5,679 bases of DNA from Thermoleophilia bacterium (GTDB lineage Bacteria > Actinomycetota > Thermoleophilia > Gaiellales > SKUG01): NCBI GenBank assembly GCA_025964405.1, contig JAOPYW010000261.1, positions 1 to 5,679 of the forward strand, in the 5' to 3' direction. The notes under the pieces were generated by a model. It ran no database searches. It was not told the DNA's origin and was given only the letters and a program-made list of their open reading frames with translations. Below are positions 5,497 through 5,679 of this stretch, piece by piece (within the stretch, counting starts at the first letter, position 1; every line of letters begins with the position of its first letter). A program made the position numbers and the translations under genes.

Positions 5497-5679
5497 CGAC
5501 AAGACCGAGAAGGCGACACCGAAGAAGCGCGAGGAAGCCCGCAAGGAGGGCAACGTCCTGCGCTCGCAGGAGGTCGGCAACGCGTTCGGCATGCTCGCCG
5601 GCTTCGGTATCCTCGGCATCTGGGGACCGAAGCTCTGGGACATGGTCTTCGACGACATGAAGCATCGCCTCAAGGCGTT
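5486..5679 (+). CDS. flhB: Flagellar type III secretion protein FlhB, 3' partial (N-terminal 64 residues)
   Basis: FlhB is the export-apparatus protein whose self-cleaving cytoplasmic domain switches substrate class from rod/hook to filament. Only the start is present. The translation opens MAGDDKTEKATPKKREEARK and continues EGNVLRSQEVGNAFGML, an excellent match to the conserved FlhB/YscU N-terminus (DxTEKATPKKRxxARKxGxVxxSxE). It then enters the first membrane segment (about residues 34-47) before the window ends. The cleavage motif NPTH would lie beyond the window. The ATG at 5486 overlaps the last 11 bases of fliR (stop TGA 5494-5496) in another frame, as is common in fliR-flhB pairs. flhA is likely to follow in the genome. 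Confidence 0.95.
   Translation, partial: MAGDDKTEKATPKKREEARKEGNVLRSQEVGNAFGMLAGFGILGIWGPKLWDMVFDDMKHRLKA

Noticed and set aside
4471..5673. Long minus-strand open frame opposite fliQ-fliR-flhB
   Set aside because: The product is dominated by Arg, His, Asp and Glu and looks like no protein family. It is antisense to strongly conserved export-gate genes.
1..5679. CRISPR arrays, tRNA or rRNA genes, insertion sequences, phage or defence genes
   Set aside because: No regularly spaced repeats, RNA-gene signatures, transposase motifs or terminal inverted repeats are visible. Nearly all bases are in flagellar genes.

Overview
This window is part of a bacterial flagellar operon read entirely from the + strand. 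It holds eight genes: motB (5' end missing), fliL, a FliY-like fliN, fliO, fliP, fliQ, fliR and flhB (only its first 64 codons). Base composition is strongly GC-rich, codon third positions are mostly G or C, and GTG is used as a start for fliO. With the gene order, this suggests a motile high-GC bacterium, most likely an actinobacterium. That placement is inference, and I cannot name a genus.

Layout. Positions 1-743 encode the periplasmic, peptidoglycan-binding half of the stator protein MotB. Next come fliL (844-1383), a stator-associated membrane protein, and a 306-residue switch protein (1430-2350) with a degenerate CheC-like half and a FliN half. A spacer at 2351-2475 holds a good candidate intrinsic terminator and, downstream of it, a sigma-28-like promoter candidate. 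fliO (2476-3252) follows, then a 128-base spacer, then the tightly packed export-gate block fliP-fliQ-fliR-flhB. In that block fliP and fliQ are 2 bases apart, fliQ and fliR overlap as TGATG, and fliR and flhB overlap by 11 bases.

How the genes work together. MotB and FliL belong to torque generation, and the FliN-type protein to the rotor C-ring/switch. FliO helps assemble the FliP-FliQ-FliR core, the membrane channel of the flagellar type III secretion system. FlhB is the gate and substrate-specificity component.

No undescribed system is visible; the gene content is canonical. The points worth a second look are local. There is no separate fliM between fliL and fliN, and the switch protein lacks the CheC-type ExxN residues at the expected place. 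A terminator and promoter candidate sit inside the operon. Two intergenic spacers share a TCAAG-N15-GCCGA arrangement. fliO appears to start at a GTG with no Shine-Dalgarno sequence. A 10-bp bulged stem encloses the fliP start codon. Several proteins carry low-complexity tails or inserts.
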